Source of the DNA: Chloroflexota bacterium
GTDB lineage: Bacteria > Chloroflexota > Limnocylindria > Limnocylindrales > CSP1-4
Assembly (NCBI GenBank): GCA_021789355.1
Contig: JAJYJR010000284.1
Span: forward strand, 1-7,432
Reading direction: 5' to 3'
Length of the DNA: 7,432 nucleotides
The number at the start of each line of letters is the position of its first letter. Within the stretch, counting starts at the first letter, position 1. Of the stretch, positions 4,484-7,432 are shown one piece after another. The notes beneath the pieces are model-generated. The model was not told the DNA's origin, made no database searches, and saw only the letters and a list, made by a program, of their open reading frames with translations. Made by a program: the position numbers and the translations under genes.

Positions 4484-6109
4484 ATGGGGGCACCCGTGAG
4501 AGACGCAAACGAGAGCGACCAGGCCCGGAGCGACCAGGCCCGGATCGACCAGACCCGGATCGACCAGGCCCGGATCGACCAGGCCCGGAGCCATGCGATC
4601 GGGACGCCCCCCGACCCCCCGGTCCTTCCCGGCCATCCGGTGCCGTCCGGTCCCCTTGCCGGAATCCGCGTCTGCGATCTCTCGACCGTCCTGGCCGGGC
4701 CCTACTGCACCATGCTCCTCGCCGACCTGGGGGCCGACGTGATCAAGGTGGAGCCGCCCGAGGGTGACGGCACGCGACGCTGGGGTCCGCCGTGGGCGGG
4801 CGCGCCGGAGCCGGGCACTGCCTACGCGCTGGATGATCCGCGCGCGCATCCCGGGTACCCGGGCGAGGCCGCCTACTACCTGGCCGTCAATCGGAACAAG
4901 CGCGGGATCCGGCTCGACCTGAAGACCGAGGCGGGCCGCGAGGTCCTTCGACGCCTGCTCGCGACCTCCGACGTGCTGGTCGAGAACTACCGCGTCGGCG
5001 GCCTGGCGCGGCTCGGCTTCCCGGACGCGGAGCTGGAGCGGCTCAACCCGGGCTTGGTGCACCTCGCGATCAGCGGGTTCGGGCCCGACGGCCCGTACGC
5101 GGAGCGGCCCGGGTACGACTTCATCGTGCAGGCGATGTCCGGGCTCATGTCGATCACGGGCGCGCCCGACGAGGCAGGCGGCGAGCCGACGAAGGTGGGG
5201 GTGGCGGTGGTCGACCTGGCGACGGGGATGCTGGGGACCGTCTCGGTGCTGTCGGCCCTCCTCGCGCGCGATCGCCCAGGCGCGCCGGCCGCCGGGCCCG
5301 AGCTGGCCGTTGAGCAGGCGCCGGCCGCCGGGCCCGCGCTGGCCGTTGGGGGCGCGCCGGCCGCCGGGCCCGCGCTGGCCGTTGGGGGCGCGCCGGCCGC
5401 CGGGCCCGAGCGGGCCGGATCGGCCGTCGGGCGCGACCTCCAGGCGTTGCCGATCGACCCGACGCAGGCGAAGGCGTCCGGCCCGGTCCGGGGCGCCGGT
5501 CAGCGCATCGACATCAGCCTGTTCGAGTCGACGATCGCGTGGCTGGCCAACCAGGCGAGCAACTACCTGGTCGGCGGCACCGTGCCGGGCCGCCTCGGAA
5601 ACCAGCACCCGAACATCACGCCCTACGAGACGTTCCGCACCGCGGACGGATCCATCGCGGTCGCGGTCGGCAGCGACCGCCAGTGGCCGCGCTTCTGCGA
5701 GGCGGTCGGCCTGTCCGACCTGGCGCATGACCTCCGCTTCGCTACCAACGGCTCGCGGGTCGGGCACCGCGCCGAGCTGCGTTCGATCCTCGGCGCCCGG
5801 TTCGCCACGCGCCCATCGTCCGAGTGGATCGAGCGGTTGCTCGCTGCCGAGGTCCCGAGCGGACCCATCAACGACCTCGCGGCGGTGTTCTCGGATCCGC
5901 AGGCGCAGGCCCGCCACATGGTCGAATCGGTCACCCATCCCACGATCGGCACGCTGCGCACCACCGGCCTTCCGTTCAAGCTGACCGCCACGCCCGGCAG
6001 CGTGCGGACCGCGCCGCCGCTCCTGGGGCAGCACACGGACGCGGTGCTGGCCGAGCTCGGGTTCGGACCGGACGAGATCGCACGGATGCGGACCGAGGGC
6101 GCGACCTGA
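4484..6109 (+). CDS. CaiB/BaiF-type (family III) CoA-transferase with repeat insertions
   Basis: Family III enzymes move CoA between acyl groups, or racemise 2-methylacyl-CoA; the substrate here cannot be read from sequence. From the ATG at 4484 (541 aa; relatives are about 380-420) the conserved domain starts at GPLAGIRVCDLSTVLAGP (56-73), followed by ADLGADVIKVEPPEGD at 80-95, NRNKRGIRLDLK, SDVLVENYRVGG, RPGYDFIVQAMSGLM and VVDLATGML with the probable catalytic Asp at 244. GQRIDISLFES begins near 339, and the C-terminal part includes VPSGPIND. The excess length comes from three places: an N-terminal repeat (DQARS/DQARI, 12-36), an extra 20 or so residues near APEPGTAYALDD, and about 70 residues at 267-337 that split LLARDRPG from AGQRID. 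The start is uncertain: GTG at 4496 has a ggggg tract 5 nt upstream, GTG at 4640 would remove the repeat, and the frame is open from an ATG at 4373. It is followed by the reductase gene after 99 bp. Confidence 0.92.
   Translation: MGAPVRDANESDQARSDQARIDQTRIDQARIDQARSHAIGTPPDPPVLPGHPVPSGPLAGIRVCDLSTVLAGPYCTMLLADLGADVIKVEPPEGDGTRRWGPPWAGAPEPGTAYALDDPRAHPGYPGEAAYYLAVNRNKRGIRLDLKTEAGREVLRRLLATSDVLVENYRVGGLARLGFPDAELERLNPGLVHLAISGFGPDGPYAERPGYDFIVQAMSGLMSITGAPDEAGGEPTKVGVAVVDLATGMLGTVSVLSALLARDRPGAPAAGPELAVEQAPAAGPALAVGGAPAAGPALAVGGAPAAGPERAGSAVGRDLQALPIDPTQAKASGPVRGAGQRIDISLFESTIAWLANQASNYLVGGTVPGRLGNQHPNITPYETFRTADGSIAVAVGSDRQWPRFCEAVGLSDLAHDLRFATNGSRVGHRAELRSILGARFATRPSSEWIERLLAAEVPSGPINDLAAVFSDPQAQARHMVESVTHPTIGTLRTTGLPFKLTATPGSVRTAPPLLGQHTDAVLAELGFGPDEIARMRTEGAT
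4516..4590. repeat. 15-bp tandem repeat encoding DQAR(S/I) at the CoA-transferase N-terminus
   Basis: Five contiguous 15-bp units, cgaccaggcccgga followed by g or t, start at 4516, 4531, 4546, 4561 and 4576; the third has one internal change (Ala to Thr). The period is five codons, so the frame is preserved for any copy number. The encoded pentapeptides alternate charged and polar residues and precede the conserved fold by about 20 residues. Confidence 0.93.
5282..5407. repeat. 36-bp tandem repeat inside the CoA-transferase gene
   Basis: Three full 36-bp units lie in register with codons at 5282-5317, 5318-5353 and 5354-5389, and half a unit follows. Each encodes APAAGPxLAVxx (12 residues); units 2 and 3 are identical at the protein level. 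The array is the first half of an Ala/Pro/Gly-rich insertion, placed where relatives have a short turn between a helix and the GQRID strand, so it probably forms a surface loop. Confidence 0.93.
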
Positions 6110-6165
6110 GCCCGGGCCGGCAATGGGCGCGCCGGGAGGCGAGTCCGGCCGCTCCACGGTCGCAC

Positions 6166-6174
6166 TGCTAGACT
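6166..6174 (+). promoter_or_regulatory. Extended -10 promoter element for the reductase-ribokinase unit
   Basis: TGCTAGACT matches the extended -10 pattern TGnTAnnnT (hexamer TAGACT at 6169-6174). It lies in the 99-bp gap after the CoA-transferase gene and would start transcription near 6181, giving a leader of about 28 nt that carries the strong ribosome site. No convincing -35 box is seen, as is common with extended -10 promoters. Confidence 0.45.
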
Positions 6175-6194
6175 CGGCCGCGATTGACGATCGC

Positions 6195-6203
6195 GGGAGG
6201 AGG
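6195..6203 (+). promoter_or_regulatory. Strong Shine-Dalgarno sequence fixing the GTG start of the reductase
   Basis: gggaggagg ends 5 nt before the GTG at 6209. It is the best ribosome-binding site in the window and decides for the GTG start. Confidence 0.85.
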
Positions 6204-6208
6204 CACAG

Positions 6209-7027
6209 GTGGCGGACGAGCGCGAGCGGTGGGCCCTGGTCCTGGGCGCGAGCAGCGGGTTCGGGGAGGCGACCGCGCTGGCGCTCGCGGCCGACGGATA
6301 CCACATCGCCGGAGTGCACCTCGATCGCCGGTCCGGCATGACCCACGTGGAGGAGATCCGCGCGCGGATCGAGTCGCTCGGCCGCGAGGCGCGCTTCTTC
6401 AACGTGAACGCCGCCGACGACGAGCAGCGGGGCAGCGTGCTGGCCGCGCTCCGCGAGCGGTTCGACCGCTCCGAGGCCGAGGGCCGGCACTCCTACGTCC
6501 GCGTGCTGCTGCACTCGCTGGCCTTTGGGACGCTCAAGCCGTTCCTCGCCGCGGACGCGACCGACGCGATCAGCCGGAAGAACATGGAGATGACGCTCGA
6601 CGTCATGGCGCACAGCCTGGTCTACTGGACCCAGGACCTGGTGCGCGGCGGGTTCATCGAGGCGGGCACCCGGATCTACGCGATGACCAGCGAGGGCTCT
6701 ACCCGGGTGGTCGGCAGCTACGGCGCGGTCAGCGCGGCCAAGTCGGCGCTGGAGTCGCACTGCCGCCAGCTGGCGATGGAGCTCGCGCGCAGGGGGATCG
6801 GGGCGACCTGCAACGCGATCCGCGCCGGCGTGACGGTCACGCACGCGCTGATGCAGATTCCCGAGCGCGACGAGCTGATCGACGTGGCGCGGCGACGGAA
6901 CCCGAGCGGGCGGATCACCACGACCGAGGATGTGGCGCGCGCCATCGTGACGCTGTCGCGGGACGGCACGGAGTGGATGACCGGCAACGTGCTCGGCATC
7001 GACGGCGGGGAGTTCGTCACGGGATGA
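6209..7027 (+). CDS. fabL: SDR-family oxidoreductase, FabL-like enoyl-ACP reductase
   Basis: Probably the NADPH-dependent enoyl-acyl-carrier-protein reductase that finishes each cycle of fatty-acid elongation, of the FabL type known from Bacillus. From the GTG at 6209 (272 aa) there is a classical dinucleotide-binding loop GASSGFG at 13-19, then a catalytic region with S161, Y171 and K178. Tyr and Lys are separated by six residues (SYGAVSAAK), the spacing typical of enoyl-ACP reductases, not the three of ordinary SDRs. The following IPERDELIDVARRRNPSGRI (217-236) resembles, from memory, the FabL stretch FPNREDLLEDARQ...PAGR, and the C-terminus GNVLGIDGGEF is usual for SDRs. Asn after the second strand is replaced by a VLLHSLAFG segment, again enoyl-reductase-like. 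It overlaps the ribokinase gene by 4 bp, suggesting coupled translation, although no metabolic link is obvious. Another SDR function cannot be excluded. Confidence 0.85.
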   Translation: MADERERWALVLGASSGFGEATALALAADGYHIAGVHLDRRSGMTHVEEIRARIESLGREARFFNVNAADDEQRGSVLAALRERFDRSEAEGRHSYVRVLLHSLAFGTLKPFLAADATDAISRKNMEMTLDVMAHSLVYWTQDLVRGGFIEAGTRIYAMTSEGSTRVVGSYGAVSAAKSALESHCRQLAMELARRGIGATCNAIRAGVTVTHALMQIPERDELIDVARRRNPSGRITTTEDVARAIVTLSRDGTEWMTGNVLGIDGGEFVTG

Positions 7028-7432
7028 CCGCCGACCGGCGCCAGGAGCCGCCGGCAGCGGAGTGGCAGCCGGCGGACCAGGTCGGCGCGTCGCGCGCCGC
7101 GGCGGACCAGGTCGGCGCGTCGCGCGCCGCGGCGGACCAGGTTGGCGTGTCCCCCGCCGCGGCGGACCAGGTTGGCGTGTCGCGCGCCGCGGCGACCCCG
7201 GCGCGCGTGGTGGTCCTCGGTGCGATCAACGTCGACATGGTCGTCAGCGGGGCGCCGCTGCCCGGGCCCGGGGAGACCGTGGTCGGCGGCCAGTTCTCGA
7301 TCCACCAGGGCGGCAAGGGCGGCAACCAGGCCGTGGCTGCCGCACGTGCCCTCCGCGGCGGGCCGTGTGACGGGTCGGTGGCCATGGTCGGGGCGGTCGG
7401 CGACGACATGTTCGGGCACGAGGCCCTCGCGG
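7024..7432 (+). CDS. rbsK: Ribokinase (PfkB family), N-terminal part with a repeat-derived extension
   Basis: Ribokinase phosphorylates D-ribose to ribose 5-phosphate. The ATG at 7024 overlaps the reductase stop (ATGA) and the frame runs off the window after 136 codons. From about residue 62 the sequence is typical: VVVLGAINVDMVVSGAPLPG, then PGETVVGGQFSIHQGGKGGNQAVAAARAL with the sugar-binding GGKGGNQ signature of PfkB proteins, and VAMVGAVGDDMFGHEA. The GGKG and GDD motifs favour ribokinase over fructokinase or adenosine kinase, but the ATP-binding half is missing from the window. About 60 extra residues precede the fold; four decapeptides ADQVGASRAA come from a 30-bp DNA repeat. GTGs at 7207 and 7210 would remove the extension but have no visible ribosome site, whereas the overlapping ATG suits translational coupling and has ggcggggag about 11 nt upstream. 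A short insertion (LRGGPCDGS) sits before VAMVG. Confidence 0.88.
   Translation, partial: MTADRRQEPPAAEWQPADQVGASRAAADQVGASRAAADQVGVSPAAADQVGVSRAAATPARVVVLGAINVDMVVSGAPLPGPGETVVGGQFSIHQGGKGGNQAVAAARALRGGPCDGSVAMVGAVGDDMFGHEALA
7071..7190. repeat. 30-bp tandem repeat at the ribokinase N-terminus
   Basis: Four contiguous 30-bp units start at 7071, 7101, 7131 and 7161, each beginning ggcggaccaggt. Units 1 and 2 are identical; units 3 and 4 share two changes (gtcggcgcg to gttggcgtg), and unit 3 has one more region of change (cgcgcg to cccccg). This pattern suggests stepwise duplication of neighbours. Ten codons per unit keep the frame. Confidence 0.94.

Noticed and set aside
6110..6140. Terminator after the CoA-transferase gene
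   Set aside because: Only a 5-bp ccggc/gccgg stem with a 9-nt loop and no T-run; not distinguishable from background at this GC content.
4001..6844. 947-codon open frame on the minus strand
   Set aside because: It lies antisense to the CoA-transferase and reductase genes, which have clear family motifs. Its translation is Arg/Gly/His-rich low complexity, as expected for a shadow frame in GC-rich DNA.

Overview
The window is very GC-rich bacterial DNA, with dense genes, GTG as well as ATG starts, and third codon positions dominated by G/C. The gene set is a Hanks-type kinase with a PP2C phosphatase, an Mca/MshB-type PIG-L deacetylase, a family III CoA-transferase, a FabL-like reductase and a ribokinase. 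This fits a high-GC soil or freshwater lineage such as a deep-branching Chloroflexota or an actinobacterium. That placement is inference; no marker gene settles it.

Layout, left to right. (1) Bases 1-116 hold the last 37 codons of a gene ending in a membrane helix. (2) Bases 142-1176 encode a complete PP2C Ser/Thr phosphatase, followed in the same direction at 1328-2314 by a Ser/Thr kinase with one C-terminal membrane helix. They look like an opposing signalling pair. (3) A short convergent gap (2315-2498) leads to a PIG-L deacetylase on the minus strand (2499-3425). (4) Bases 3426-4483 are a roughly 1.06 kb divergent intergenic region packed with minisatellites. It also holds a 217-bp segment bounded by 15-bp perfect inverted repeats and a possible decayed minus-strand gene. 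(5) A CaiB/BaiF-type CoA-transferase (4484-6109) carries two repeat-derived insertions. (6) A FabL-like SDR reductase (6209-7027) has a strong Shine-Dalgarno sequence and overlaps by 4 bp (ATGA) a ribokinase (7024 to the window end), which has a repeat-derived N-terminal extension.

The most unusual property is shared by most of the genes. Nearly every gene start, and one gene interior, carries its own tandem repeat of about 15-36 bp. The well-phased arrays have periods of 15, 18, 21, 30 and 36 bp, all multiples of three. The arrays differ in sequence, so they look locally generated rather than copies of one mobile repeat. Some are translated (phosphatase N-terminus, CoA-transferase N-terminus and middle, ribokinase N-terminus). 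Others sit in leaders or between genes (before the kinase, before the deacetylase).

I see no CRISPR array, tRNA, rRNA, transposase or phage gene, and no defence or secondary-metabolism system. The functional genes are ordinary housekeeping or metabolic types. The novelty, if any, is in the repeat architecture and the inverted-repeat segment.
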